A stretch of DNA of 64,000 bases from assembly GCF_012489685.1 (NCBI RefSeq), contig NC_080042.1, forward strand, positions 52,008,066-52,072,065. Direction: 5' to 3'. The notes under the pieces were generated by a model. It searched no databases, had not been told where the DNA came from, and saw nothing but the letters and a program-made list of their open reading frames with translations. A program made the position numbers and the translations under genes. The DNA is from Lotus japonicus. Taxonomy: Eukaryota > Streptophyta > Magnoliopsida > Fabales > Fabaceae. Positions within the stretch are counted from its first letter, which is position 1. The number at the start of each line of letters is the position of its first letter. Shown here piece after piece: positions 21,800 through 34,107 of this stretch.

Positions 21800-22930
21800 C
21801 AGGCCCTAACGGAGGTAGGAAACCCTTAAGACCTAGAATCTCTAGTGTATAGATGAACATGTGGATTACAAGAGGTCTCTCTCACTTTTTTTTGTCAAAT
21901 CTCTCCCTTTTATAGGAATGGGACATGGAATTGGGCCATCGTGGTTAAAATGCTATTGGAAGGACTGTCCATATGAATCCTCTCTTTTCCTATCAAATTT
22001 CACCAGCATAAAAATAGGGAGACCAATTAATCCTCCAAGGGTAGTTGTATAGCAACCTCCTTCTTACGGTTTGCTCAAGTTTAATGTTGACGGAGTCTCA
22101 GAGGGAAATCCAGAACCAAGCGGGATAGGAGGGTTGATATGTAACCATGCTAATGGAATTCTGGGCTATTTTTCAAAGAATGCAGGGAACAGTCTTTGCT
22201 GCTGAGGTAAAAGCAATTCTCCACACCCTTCTCTTCTGTCAACAATTCGTGCTTAGCAATGTCCTCATCGATAGCGATTCAACGATGACACTAGGGTGGG
22301 CTCTCGTCTCCGAAGGATAGCTCAAGTGGTAAAGAGTTAGGGACATAAGGGTTGGGTGAGATAAAGGGAGAAAGGTCCAGGGTTCGAACCCTGAGGATGA
22401 CTAATTTACTAACATTACTAACAACTAACATTTGTCTATCAAAAAAAAAAACTAGGTGGGCTCTCTCTCCAGATAGACGTCCTCTTGCTCTTCTAAATGA
22501 GTAAAACCATATTGATTTTCTAGCCAAACAAGTTAACTGTGTGGGATTCCAAGTTCCAACATGTTTTTCGAGAAGCAAATGTGAGGGCCGACAAGCTAGC
22601 AAAAGAATTGACACTCTTTGGGTTTGCTTGGACAGTGCAACACCTTAATGCCTCTACTGTTTTCTCCTTTTCTGTCATTTGAACTCATCGTTGCATCGTG
22701 CTGTTTCAGAGGCGGAAACCTTTGCTGTATCTTTCTCCTGTTTTTCCTTTCAATCCTAAGCTCCTAATTTCTACCGTTGCTCTTAGCCTTTATCTTTTCA
22801 ATTGTTGGTTTGTTTTCTCTTTTTTTTTAGGCCCTTTCTGTTATTTTTCTGTTTTTGCTACTCTCAGCTTGTATCTGAAGCTTTGTATTTTGGTTTATCT
22901 GGTTCATCATTAATATGAGTTTGGTTTTTC
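21800..22930 (+). pseudogene. LINE 3' end with RNase H, split by a SINE
   Basis: The translated pieces LLKFNVDGVSEGNPEPSGIGG (about 22072-22134), a DSDST stretch near 22275, and VFREANVRADKLAKEL (about 22565-22612) are the order expected for the RNase H domain at the end of plant L1 ORF2. The domain has stop codons and shifts and is interrupted by the SINE at 22306-22450. The T-rich sequence up to about 22930 resembles a LINE 3' untranslated region. The rest of ORF2 is missing, so it is a 5'-truncated dead copy. Confidence 0.7.
22306..22450 (+). mobile_element. tRNA-derived SINE
   Basis: The 145-bp body starts GTCTCCGAAGGATAGCTC. It has a pol III A box (TAGCTCAAGTGGT, about 22317-22329) and a B box (GGTTCGAACCC, 22381-22391), and ends in an A tail at 22440-22450. 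It is flanked by target duplications ACTAGGGTGGGCTCTC (22290-22305) and ACTAGGTGGGCTCTC (22451-22465). It interrupts the LINE RNase H. Confidence 0.88.
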
Positions 22931-23090
22931 TAAGAAAAGATATATGGATGACCTGAGGACCTATAAATGTAAGTAAAAATTAGTTTTGTGCAAGGCCCAT
23001 GATAAAGTTTGGGTTAAATAACCCATCATCCAATATTGTTCAAACAATATTATATGCTTAATAATACATTAAACAGGAAGGGGTACTTAA

Positions 23091-25400
23091 AGTCATGGTA
23101 TGTCTAACAAGCATAAAAAACAGAATAAAATATAATGAAGTTGTTCTGTTCAATAATTACCAACCACACGATACACAAACAGTTATTGTTTTATTCCATT
23201 ATGTTTTGTTTTGTTATCTTTTGTTACCAAACCAGCTTTGTTCCCACATACTCCACATGAGTCTTCAATTTCCTAATTTCTTCCCTTTTGATATGTAAAA
23301 TCATATGCCTTCCGCTGCCCTCTATCATGTAGATTTGATGCTTCATTTTGTGTGGAATCCATATATTCTTGCATTGTCATGGGTGATTAGATGGCTAGAA
23401 CCAAGCTGTCATAAGAAGTTTACCATCAGAATTGTGTAATATATATGGTTCAGTTTTGTAAATTAAGTGGTAAAATTAAATCAATTCCAAGGTATCCAAA
23501 ACCACCCTACAGGAAACAATGTCAAAATATGTGAATGGCCAAAAGTTACAAATAAACCCTTTTTCCACTTGATTTTTGGATTTGTCATTGAATTGAAGTA
23601 TATTATGGTTAGCTCTACTGAAATCTTTAGCCTATGCTTACTAATCAATGAACTTGGGAAAAACACAACATCAACGAAAAAGCACTAGTGAGTGGAGGTA
23701 AATATCTAAATGCTAAATAGAAGTAACTTCATCTTATCTCTGAACCACCTATCAATTGAGCAAGATTGAGTCGTAAACAAACCTGCAAACAAATTATTTT
23801 CATAGTACTTCTTTTATATCTTATAATCTTATAGATCAGCTAAATAATAATGATATAAAATACATCTTAAGAAATACTCAAATTCTTAGAATTATTCTCA
23901 CGGAATGCTTGCACAATATTTCATGTTATAGGCTACTTCTTTCAGGGTGATACTTTGAAACATCAGATTGAAAAACTAGTACCCATTCCAATAATAAAGC
24001 TGCAGAAAGACACATTTATAATAATAGGAAGAAAAAGGCCTACAATGGAAATTCACACTTACTTGACAATTAAAATATGAAGTGCTTGCAACAGCTGCAA
24101 GCCAGGCTCTGTCTTAAATATTAAAAGCAGAAAAACTCCCAAAGGTTTTTGCAAGCCAATAGCACTATCAATAGAAACTTGTAACAGTGGTTGCATTAGA
24201 AGAGAGCAAGTCCCTTTAGGCCAGATCCTGAAAAATTCATCAAACTTTCAACTTATTTGAACAGAAGAACAAAACCCAACAATGTTCACAGTGAAGTGCA
24301 AGTCATGCCAGAAAGGAGTAGATTTAGTTAATAAAATATGACCTTTGTTGCAAATATTAATTGCAACCTTATCACAGGAGGGAAGGAACAATATAATTGA
24401 GAAATCTTCTTTAGACTCAGTTCGGTCAGCTAATATATTCTCCAACCAACCAGAGGCATAGAGAAATTCTTATACAACCTTGTGACCAGTTGCTGCCATG
24501 TGACTACTACTAGGAGGTCATAAGTTCAAGTTGTGGACTGATCCTCTCGCAAATGCAAGGTAAGGAAACCAATAATAGACCCTTTTTTCAACACGCAAGG
24601 GTTCAATGCACAACATGATCATAATTAAGTTTCAACCATTGATCAAATATCTTTTAGGAAAAGCAACACTTCATGAAACAAAATGTTAGTTCCAAACTCA
24701 GTGCTTGTGATCCAGTCTTGAGTGAAAACTTGTTCAACCACGTATTTTAGTCTGAAATAATGAAATCTGACTAAAATATGAAGACGTTTTTCAAGCTTCT
24801 AGCATATTTAACAAGACAGAACTACTTTAATAATTAAGTTTCCAATGATTATTACCTGCATCTGGAGGAAAATATAGAGTATCTCTCACATAATAGAGAC
24901 CACCATTTTCAACTTCATTCTCAAACCAACCAAGAAGAATTTCTTTTGGTGAATCATCTATTATGTTCCAGTTCAAGTATCCCCTTGCACATATATCTCA
25001 TTGACTAAAAATTAGCTTTATTAATGGAAATTGGAAATCACTCCAGAGTACGGGGTAAATGAAGAAAAGCAAAAGAATAAGAAAAAAAAAACGGGATTGA
25101 GAGAATGAATTGTAATACTGAATCAAACAGAGTTCAATATTTATATGATAAACTTCATATTTAAGCTCCATATATATACAAACATGTATAATCTAACCAA
25201 ATCATAACTGCCTCTACCAGGTCAGTAGGATGAGAGTAGTGCATATACTCCAGCACAATTCACATGCATTTTACACTTCGATTACTAGAAAATTTTATTT
25301 ACTGAACTAGTAGTTTCAAATTTACATCATAGACAAAGAGAGTCTAATGTGGTACTTACAGGTGACCTATAAATGAAGGAGGCCCCAGCACCAATCAATC
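23091..25400 (-). pseudogene. CCB2-like pseudogene (exons 5 and 6 only)
   Basis: This block is homologous, piece by piece and in the same order, to 31750-35760, which contains the 3' half of the intact CCB2-like gene. An exon 6 relative lies at about 24090-24230 and has lost internal sequence. An exon 5 relative lies at about 24856-24998, still with a GT donor side. The border of exon 4 survives only as about 20 bases near 25355-25374; the exon itself is deleted. Exons 1-3 are not found here. It cannot make a protein. The PPR gene at 26663-28294 lies just upstream on the same strand. Confidence 0.7.
24470..24610 (-). repeat. Fossil SINE-like segment shared with 34126-34330
   Basis: The stretch has the GGAGGTCATAAGTTCAAG region of a pol III B box followed by GCAAATGCAAGGTAAGG and AATAGACCC, as in Au/TS-type plant SINEs. 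As written, the plus strand carries the SINE sense. The homologue in intron 5 of the intact gene shows it predates the duplication. Confidence 0.4.
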
Positions 25401-26662
25401 AACCAAACATGGGTTTCTTTTAGTTAACAATGACTGAGGACCAACACCATATATGAAAAACTTCATATTTAAGCTCCATATATACAAACAAAAATGGTTC
25501 TATTCTATGATAGAGAGCAGTTGAATTAATTACCAAAGCATGAGGCAAGCATGAAGCGAACATAAGATATCTATCTTTATAGCAGAGCTTCTGAAATTCA
25601 AAACAATACATTATACAAGAAACAGAGCACATAAATATTGTAATAGTAATCATTGGATTAGTTACCAATGGCTAGAGATTTAAGAGCATTTCTCGGTAAG
25701 ACCCTTCTTTTTTTAGAACGAATGCTGTCAATCCATGCAATAATAAGCCGGCCGGGCCCTCCAAATCAAGAACTTAAATTTACTTGCTAATTAGCATAAG
25801 TATAGTGGAAGCATCAAGCAAGGAAGCTTCAGCCATTGATTCTGATATACTGTTATGGAGCTTAGTAAAAAAATAGCAAGTTTAAAACAGGTAAAAAAAT
25901 AACAGGGACAAAAAGCACAATGCTAGAAATTATGATTCAGATACCGTCCGATATCAGGTTTGGTCTTAAAGAAAACCTGATATCGGACGTATTTTATGGA
26001 TATAATAAATTAATTAGAACCTCACCCTAAGTTAATTTTACCATTGAGTTGTGTGATTTGAATGAACAATCTATATGCACCATATGAGAGCTGAGCTGGT
26101 ATAGCCGCATCAGGATTTACATCAGATGATGGCAGCACTTTTTTCATCAGACAACAGTCGACACTATTACTAAAACAATAAACTTCATGTTTACTTTTCT
26201 GTTCCCATTCTATAAAATATATACAAGAAATATACTGCAAAAGAAATATCAAGTTCTAACTTCTAATATCCAATTTGGGGAATAAAATCAACTTAATCAT
26301 GTCTGGTTTCAAATAATGATGCTTCTTTAAGCTTTGTAGATGAAGCACATTGACAGTACATTGAGAAAAAACAACGATGGTTATCTGTGCGTCTATATAG
26401 GCATCCTCCTTACATTGAATTTGGGATTGATTGGTTCTATTGAATATAAGGCCTCCTAGTCACACTAAAACAACTCCAACCGCTGCAACGAAGCTTCTCT
26501 TACCAAAAGGATAGTTATGTCAATACTCATAATGAACAAATCAATCATTGTTATTGTTACAATATCAAATATCAAAATGAACCTAACAAGTAAGAACACA
26601 TGACTTTTAGCTATGGAGAAAGTGAGCCCATTGTGTAGTCCATCATCCTTTTCCGTGTGTAT
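25401..26662. other. Region between CCB2-like pseudogene and PPR gene
   Basis: No coding domain was recognised. 26040-26640 is homologous to 53700-54100 downstream of the second PPR gene, so the duplicated unit includes 3' flank. A perfect 17-bp inverted repeat lies at 25945-25989. Confidence 0.5.
25945..25989. repeat. Perfect 17-bp hairpin
   Basis: Left arm CGTCCGATATCAGGTTT (25945-25961) and right arm AAACCTGATATCGGACG (25973-25989) are separated by 11 bases. No poly-T tract or gene end makes it a terminator. Confidence 0.85.
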
Positions 26663-28294
26663 CTAAATTTTTTCCAGTAGACCTCTAGCAATGATTTCAC
26701 GAAGAAGTTTCTCAGCCTTGTCATTCTCACCTTTTTCAAAGAGTGAATGAATAATTGTTTCAAAAGTTATAGCATTTGGAATACATCCCTCATTTTCCAT
26801 TTTTGACAGTAAGGCCAACGCTTCATCAAACAAGCCTTCTTTACAAAGCCCATTGATCATAACAGTATAAGTATGGACATTTATATGATAGCCTTTAGTC
26901 ACAAGAACCTGAAAAATCTCTTGCGCATTCCTAAGTCTTCCAGCTTTGCATAGTCCATCCAGAAGTATAGTGTATGTGCACATATCTGGCTGAATACCCT
27001 TGTCTATAATTTTATTGATTAAAGCAATTCCCTTATCAACATGGTGGCTTTTGCATAAAGCATCCAAGAAAGAATTGTAAGTGATTACATCAGGTGGTGT
27101 ACCTCTAGCATGCATCTCATCAAGGAGCTCCCAAGCATGAGAGATTCTCCCTGATTTGCATAAACCATCAATAAGAGAACTGTAGGTAACTGTATCAGGA
27201 ACAACCTTTTTGTAATCCATTTCTGCAAGGAGATTCAAGGCTTCATCCACCATTTTAATCTTACATAATCCATTAATCATAATAGAGTAGCTCTGAACAT
27301 TAGGAGTCACTCCCCTCCGAGCCATAGCATTGAATACATCTTGGGCTTTATTCACTTCATTAACCAGGCAATACCCATCCATCAAGGAATTATAAGTAAC
27401 AACATCAGGTTTCACACCTTGTTTCAACATCACAGCTAACACATTTTTAGCTTCTTTCACCTTCCCTTCCTTACATAGAGCATCGACCAATGTATTATAA
27501 GTATAAACATCTGAGTCGATGTTTTTTGTTGTCATTTCATCTAACAAACCAACTGCTTGCTTCACTTGACCAACAATGCAAAAGCCATATATTAAAGCAT
27601 TGTAAGTGAAAACATCAGGAGGAATTCTCTTTGCAAGCATTTCGGAATATAAATTGCAAGCATCACTTACAAGTTTATCTTTACACAGGCTATCGATGAT
27701 GGTGTTGTACATTACCACATCAGGTTTAATCCCTCGCCCTTCAATCCGCCTAAGCAACTCCAAAGCAGCTCTTGTTTCCCTAATTTTACATAGCCCATTG
27801 ATCAAGGTCGCGTAACTGACTTGATTCAACAGAAATCCCTTTGCCAGCACGTCATCATGAAATTGCAGTGCTTTGGGGACCTTGCCATGAAGACAGAGAC
27901 CTTTGATGAGAGTATTCAAAGTGATGGTATCAGGCTGATAACCTCTCTTGAGAATGTTGGCCAGTACAGAAAAGGCTGAAGTAATTTGACCTAGGTAGCA
28001 GTAGCAATTGATGAGGATGTTGAGAGTAACAATGTCTGGCATAATTCCAGTGAACTCCATTTGGTGAGAAAGTGAAATGGCGGTGGAGTAATGCTTCGTC
28101 TTAACAAGTGAAGTTAAAACCTTGTTGAATTCGAAGATGGGTGGGGTAGAAGGCATTTGAAGCATGCGATTGAAGTGTGAGATGGCATCACCAGGATTGT
28201 GAAAGGAAGAATGAAAGCGAGAGTGAGAGTGAAAGGAACGAAGGAAAGTGGGGTTGGAAAGAAAGGGAAACCTCCTAAACCTTAAACAAGCCAT
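26663..28294 (-). CDS. P-class PPR protein, restorer-of-fertility-like (copy 1)
   Basis: This intronless 543-residue protein begins with an arginine/serine/histidine-rich segment (MACLRFRRFPF...RFHSSF), a likely mitochondrial targeting peptide. It then has about 14 consecutive 35-residue PPR repeats, typified by VVTYNSLMDGYC, and ends shortly after the last repeat, with no E or DYW domain. PPR proteins of this class bind organelle RNA one base per repeat and affect its processing, stability or translation. The repeat sequence and lack of introns match the RFL subgroup, which includes restorers of cytoplasmic male sterility. Residues 5/35 of repeats 1-13 read roughly U U C ? U U U C G G U A A by the published code. 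A close paralogue lies at 54105-55742. The RNA target is unknown. Confidence 0.93.
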   Translation of the reverse strand: MACLRFRRFPFLSNPTFLRSFHSHSRFHSSFHNPGDAISHFNRMLQMPSTPPIFEFNKVLTSLVKTKHYSTAISLSHQMEFTGIMPDIVTLNILINCYCYLGQITSAFSVLANILKRGYQPDTITLNTLIKGLCLHGKVPKALQFHDDVLAKGFLLNQVSYATLINGLCKIRETRAALELLRRIEGRGIKPDVVMYNTIIDSLCKDKLVSDACNLYSEMLAKRIPPDVFTYNALIYGFCIVGQVKQAVGLLDEMTTKNIDSDVYTYNTLVDALCKEGKVKEAKNVLAVMLKQGVKPDVVTYNSLMDGYCLVNEVNKAQDVFNAMARRGVTPNVQSYSIMINGLCKIKMVDEALNLLAEMDYKKVVPDTVTYSSLIDGLCKSGRISHAWELLDEMHARGTPPDVITYNSFLDALCKSHHVDKGIALINKIIDKGIQPDMCTYTILLDGLCKAGRLRNAQEIFQVLVTKGYHINVHTYTVMINGLCKEGLFDEALALLSKMENEGCIPNAITFETIIHSLFEKGENDKAEKLLREIIARGLLEKI

Positions 28295-28560
28295 TGTTGT
28301 ACCACTGGAAGAAAGGAAGTAGCGGCGGAAATGGAGTTCGGATGTGTTGTTCGCAGACTTAGAACAACGCTACTCTTCCGTTTTATGACCATTTGATTTA
28401 TGAGTAGTTGAACCACTTGAATGAATAAATTTAGATTTTGATTATGGGATAAACTTTATTATTTTCTAAACATTTTTCTACAAGATTCAGCTTCTTTATT
28501 ACTTCCACGTTAAAAAAAAAAGCTTCTTTATTACTTTAAAAAAGGCCTCTTTATTTTGGT
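28295..28560 (-). promoter_or_regulatory. Upstream region of PPR copy 1
   Basis: This short AT-rich stretch lies between the PPR start codon and a LINE remnant. No clear TATA box was picked out. It must hold the promoter if the gene is expressed. Confidence 0.3.
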
Positions 28561-29075
28561 GCCTCTATTGCTTTACGAATTTTATTTTATTTTATAATTT
28601 GGAGGGTCAGAGACCCTAAAAAACAACTAAGACAATCTAAGGGAAGATTTCCTAATTACATCATCTTGCAACAGACTAATAAGGAATTGCCGAACAGTTT
28701 GATCATTAAAAGTCACCTTTGTTACTCTATGACCAAGTCTAGAAATAGCATTTGCACTATCATTTGCTTCCCTATAAATCAGGTTGAATAAGCCTGGCCA
28801 ATCTAGGAAAGTCAGTTCAAAAATCTCACTAATTAAATGAGCATTCGGGTGGGCGGAGGGACATCTGTTAGTGATTAACTCAAAAGCCTCGGAATCTAGT
28901 TCGACTTCTACTCAGTTGAGATTGAGATCCTTGGCCAGCTTTAAGCCTTTGATAACTCCCCCAATTTCTGCAGTGAGGGGGTTTCCCTCACAAAGTATGC
29001 TTGCAAATCCCTTAATCACTTTACCTTCATGGTTTCGAATCAATCCACCACAAGCTGAGAACTGAGAACTGGTTT
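28560..29075 (-). pseudogene. LINE RNase H remnant
   Basis: Minus-strand translation shows the order of a plant L1 RNase H: CGGLIRNHEGKVIKGFA, LTAEIGGVIKGLKLAKDL, VELDSEAFELI, and YREANDSANAISRLGH. At least one stop interrupts it. The sequence ends in a short 3' tail near 28560. It is the 3' end of a truncated, inactive LINE. Confidence 0.7.
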
Positions 29076-29467
29076 CGAATCAGTTTCCCTTTATGAAAAT
29101 CTTTTAGTTCGATGAGTGAGAACTGAGAAATGATGCAAAGAATGAAAAGTATTACATGTGATATATGAGTTATGTTTGTCCCGTTGGTAAATTAATTAGA
29201 TGAAAACTTAAAAGCTACATAAATGATAAAAATGTTTGGTAAAAGTAGCGATTGCACAAATTTGAAAAATTGACATCAATGAACATACTTGTGCAATTCT
29301 TTTTATATTTAACATTTACTTTTTTTTTACACATCAATACATATATGATATTAATACTAAAATAATTATCACTTCAAATATTTTAAATTAGTTCAAATTA
29401 TTTATCATCTCAAAAATATAATAATCTTTTTATTTTTTGTATTCATATTTTTATTATTTTAAGCTTA

Positions 29468-29960
29468 TATTTTAATTTATTGAATTAAGAAGAAGGATCT
29501 TGAGAGTTTAACTTCCATGGATCTAGAGTCATCTGATTTATCCGATGCTACACCTGTGGAATATAATGTTGATTGTGTGATATCGAGAGCGACAAATGTA
29601 TGGAAATTAGGCAAACATTGCGGCCTTGTCTTCCCTGACACGGATGAAAAGGCAATTGGGGCATGTGTGAAACATCTTAAATCTTCTAAGTCGGAGAGAT
29701 ATGGAGATGGTTAAGGCTCTTTTGAGATTGTTGGTCGAGGTGTGTGATGTTTCATTTTCCTAGTCTTGGGAGATGTCTTCGTAGTAGGTTTTTGGTCGCA
29801 TCATGGCTTATGTCGTAGCATTTTCTCTTATGTTTTTCATTTTTCTTCGCTTTTCGTTTATCACTTTCTTGTTTTGTGAGTATGTTTTCGGGAGGTCCTA
29901 TATCTCGACTTTGCTCTATTTTAAATAATCTTCTGTTTTAGAAAAAAATTAAGCTTGTAT
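29468..29960 (+). pseudogene. Possible LINE fragment (ORF1 end and spacer)
   Basis: A 65-codon frame (29517-29714) contains ATNVWKLGKHCGLVF, which resembles the ORF1 C-terminus of some legume LINEs, followed by a T-rich spacer. No reverse transcriptase follows. Weak evidence. Confidence 0.3.
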
Positions 29961-32590
29961 TAATCTAAATTAACAAAATAGTTTTATAATTTTATATTAA
30001 AAATTGAAAAGTAATTATTTCAAAATAAAAATAATTAGGATAAAAATGAGAATCCTAGAAAAGATGAAATTTTAAAATGGTAATGATGAAATTTTATTAA
30101 AATGATAAGGATAAAAATGAGAATCTATATCTATCTATCTATATATATATATAAAGGAGCTATTTTGGCAGCCTTAAAGGCAATTCCATAATTCTATAAT
30201 TCATTGCACTACAATTTATTATCTTGCATGAGTATTTTAGTAAAGTTAGATATTATTTTCTAAAGATGCAATTTCAGCCGTCTATTCATCTGCAATCACA
30301 TTTTCTCTCTTTCTTTGGCTTACTTTTTTATTTCTCACGAGACAACAAGACAACCTTCGTATTTTCAATCAATCACACAGAGTGAATCACCAAATTGGTC
30401 CTTAAAATTGTAGTCACCGTTCAAATTGGTCCCTGAACTACAAAAATGGCTTGAAGAGCCCTCCAAATTGCAAGCACCTTTCACGTTCGTCCTTTTCCTC
30501 CTTTCCTGTTGGTCCCTAGGATGGAATCGACGATGTGTCACGTTAAGTGACACATAGGCTCACACATGTGGCTTCCAATATTTTTACCCCAAAAACCTCT
30601 TTCAAACAAGTCCCTAATGACGTGGCAAGTTCCTGTTGGACCATTAATCAGGCAAATTAGTCCTTGCCACCTTTATGATCATAAGACGTTGGTTAGGTGA
30701 GGTTAAACGCCAGTCTTCTTCTTTACCTCATACGCTTCTAGGACATCACTCTTTGCATGAGATTGGTCGCATTCGCCATGATATTGTAATAAGTGATAGC
30801 ATCTTGATCACCTTGGTATGACTGTTATAACTAAGTTTTTAGCTCATGAGACTAATGAGTATCATTCTCAGACAGCTTCCTAAACACCCTTGGTTGGGGA
30901 CATAACATGTATGGTTTGCCAATTATCTACTGCATGGAATTGATTAACCATGCCATGATGAGAGAACTTTCTGCCTTTCATTTTGCCCGAGAAGGAAGAG
31001 CTATCCTTCTCTAGTTTTATAGCTTCCCCAATCAAGTATCTCATCGTGCATCTTCCCTCCATCATGAGTTTTACGAATTAGGCATAAGAGAAATAATATT
31101 TTCCATTTACTCTTTATTCACAATTATAAGACCCTTTAGAGACATATTTGTTGTTCCTTTATATACAACCCCCCTACTAAATTTTAAAAATGTTAATTAT
31201 CATTTTCCTTATATGCCCTTGAATCTATTGAACTTTTGTAATTTCAAGAATTTAATTATCACTACTAATTAATTCTCTTCAATATTACCCAATACATTAA
31301 CAATGAGTAATTATGAAAGAGTATATAAACTTTTCTAAAATCAATACACTAATTAACTTCATTGCATATTTTTTTAATTACCATAATTGTCTGAACAGAG
31401 TTTTATAATTAGGAAAGGAGGCAATAGTTTGTATACAAAGAGTAAGAGGTTTAGGTTCTAATGGGCGATCAATGCAATGGAAGCTCCTGATACCATATTA
31501 GTTTGGAAGAGAGAATAATAATTCCACTTTGATTCACCAATTCATACAAGCACCAATTTAAACACACAATGTCCTTCTATAAAGAAATAAATCTTCTGCT
31601 ATAGATCTAATTCAAATATAGATTTATTACATAATAGGAAATGACTCATTTAGAAAATAAATCAAATCTTGTGACAGATTCAAATGAGTATTCAACTCAC
31701 CCACTTTTCCAAAATTTGCTAGAAAGAAATTTTAAGCCTCATCCAAATGCTTGCAAACCAGTTTTGTCCTAACATACTCCACAAGAGTATTCAATTTCCT
31801 AATTGCTTCCCTTAAGATGACCAATAAAACCCTAATTTTGATATGTAAAATCACATGCCTTCAGTTGCCGCTTATCAAAAAAATAATATGCCTTCCGTTT
31901 CCCTCTATCATGTAGATGCCATGCTTCATTTTGTTTGGACTCCATATATTCTTGAATTGACATAGGTGAGTAGATGGCTAGACCCATGTTGTATCATAAA
32001 AAAATTAGCATCAGAATTGTGTATAATGTATAGTTCAGTTTTCTAAATTAAGTGGTAAAATTAAATCAAATATAAGGTAACAAAAATCTCAAAACAGGAA
32101 AAAAAAATGTCAAAATATGTGAAATGGTAAAAAAAAGTGTCAAAATACAATTTTTTTTAGAGAACAAAAGAATTTATTAAAAATCAAGAGAAAAGAACAA
32201 CCCCACAACAATTACAAACAAACCACTTTCTCCTCATAAGTTTTTTAGTTGCAATTGAAGTATATTTGGTTAGCTCTATTGCACTCTTCCACAAATAGCA
32301 ACCTGTCCTAATCAATAAACTCTGTCACAAGATTGAATTGTAAACAAACCTGTATAGCAGAGAATTTTAATTGTACTTCCTTAATCTTACAATCTACATA
32401 TCAATTAAATAATATGATATAAAAATACATCTCAAAAAATCTCACAAGCCTTGCACAATATTCATGCTATAGGTTAATTCTTTGAAACATCAGAATGAAA
32501 AACTAGTATCGATTCCAACAATAAAGCTGCTGACAGACACATTTCAAGTAGGAAGAAAAAGGGTTACAATGGAAATAATTACTTGACAAT
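29961..32590. other. AT-rich intergenic DNA with degraded repeats
   Basis: No intact gene. 30360-30660 carries 'TTGGTCCCT' motifs like those of the MULE arms elsewhere. 31750-32590 is the downstream part of the block duplicated at 23091-24080. Short frames such as 30880-31065 have no recognised domain. Confidence 0.4.
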
Positions 32591-34064
32591 TTATATATGA
32601 AGTGTAAATTCATAAAAAAAATATGTAAACAAGCTAATGCCTTTACCTCTTAGTTTGTTGGCCACAGCTGCAATCCAGGCTCTGTCTTTAATACTAAATG
32701 CATACCTCAAGGTTGAGGACAGCAGAATAAATCCCACAGGTTTTTGCAAGCCAGTAGCATTATCGATAGAAGCTTGTAACACTGGTTGCACCAGTAGAGA
32801 GTTAGTTCCTTTAGGTACCAGATCCTGAAAGTCAGAATCTGAAAAAAGTTCATCAAACTTTCAATTTATTTGAACAAAAGTACAAAACCTTACAATATTC
32901 AAAGTGAAGGGCAAGTCATGTCAGTAAGGATTAGATTTAATCATCAGTTTAATAAATAAGGCCTTTATTCCTAATATTAATTGAAGCATTATTAGGGAAG
33001 GAGAAATATCCTTGAAAAATCTTCTTTTAGACTCAGTTCCGTCGGCTAATATATCCTCCACCTAACTCGAGGCATTAAAAATATATATAGCAGATCTCCA
33101 GCTCACAATCGATCTCGATCTCGCGTAACCACGCTTCTCTCTTCAACTCTCAATCAATCTTGATCTCGAACCATGGATTCTTGCTTCAGCTCTCGATATC
33201 ACGTTTGCGGCCATGGTTCTCTCCCGCTCTCGCTCGCATCCTAGGGTTCCTCCCTCGTACTTCTCTCGGTCTTCTTCTTGCTCGCACTTGCAACCCTAAG
33301 CCGTTGATTCGGATTTGAGAATATTTCAGGAAGCTTGGGCTTTTGTTTAGTCTACAAATCTGGGGAGTTTTTTTAGGGCTAAGTCTATTACTATATTCTT
33401 CTGCTGAAGAGAAGTAAGGGAGAGGATAGTCCTTTTCATCTACCTTGAGCACTGAAAAAGGACATTGTAGCAAAGCTATTGTCATTTTCACAATAGAGAC
33501 CAAGGGCTTTATGCATCTAGTTAGGATCTGGGACAATTTCTTTAGTCACTCTGCGCCATCTAGCTTCAATTAATGTTGGTGTTACTTATGAGGTGAGCCA
33601 AGGCCAATTAATCAGAGAGAGAACTAGCACTGGTATCTGCTATCTAAAGGTTATAATTGATTCACAGCCTTTGACAGTGGCTGAACTTACAGCTTTGTTA
33701 TTTGGTTCGGGCAGGTTTATGAAAATGTGAATTCCCTCAGTATTGTTGTGACTCTCAAAGATGATTTTTCAAAAGGATGGCGAGGCGAAGGTTTAAAATA
33801 TACAATATCAAATATCTTTGTAAATTCCCTCAGTATTGTGAGTTGCAAGGATGGCCAGGTATATGCTGCATACACATCTCTATCTCAAATGACCGCAACA
33901 TTTGATTTCAGCGGTAATTACTCACGAACGGGAACACCTGAAATAGAAGAATAAGCCTATATCACTTTTGTGGCGAATACTAGGGTGGTCCCTCCGGTGC
34001 TCCTTGTAATTTACCGGTTACTTTAGGTCAGTTTCGGTCACTTTGTGGTCTTTTGCAGAAATAT

Positions 34065-34107
<43 letters not shown>

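Noticed and set aside
22310..22400. tRNA gene on the plus strand
   Set aside because: The A and B boxes are present, but the body runs into a poly-A tail and is flanked by a target duplication, so it is a SINE. No acceptor-stem pairing was found.
25945..25989. microRNA precursor or terminator
   Set aside because: The stem is only 17 bp, without the extended imperfect arms of plant precursors, and no transcript end can be inferred.
33540..33954. Plus-strand gene inside CCB2 intron 5
   Set aside because: A 75-codon frame repeats VNSLSIV twice and has no recognised family or splice context. It may be inserted repeat sequence, so no gene is claimed.
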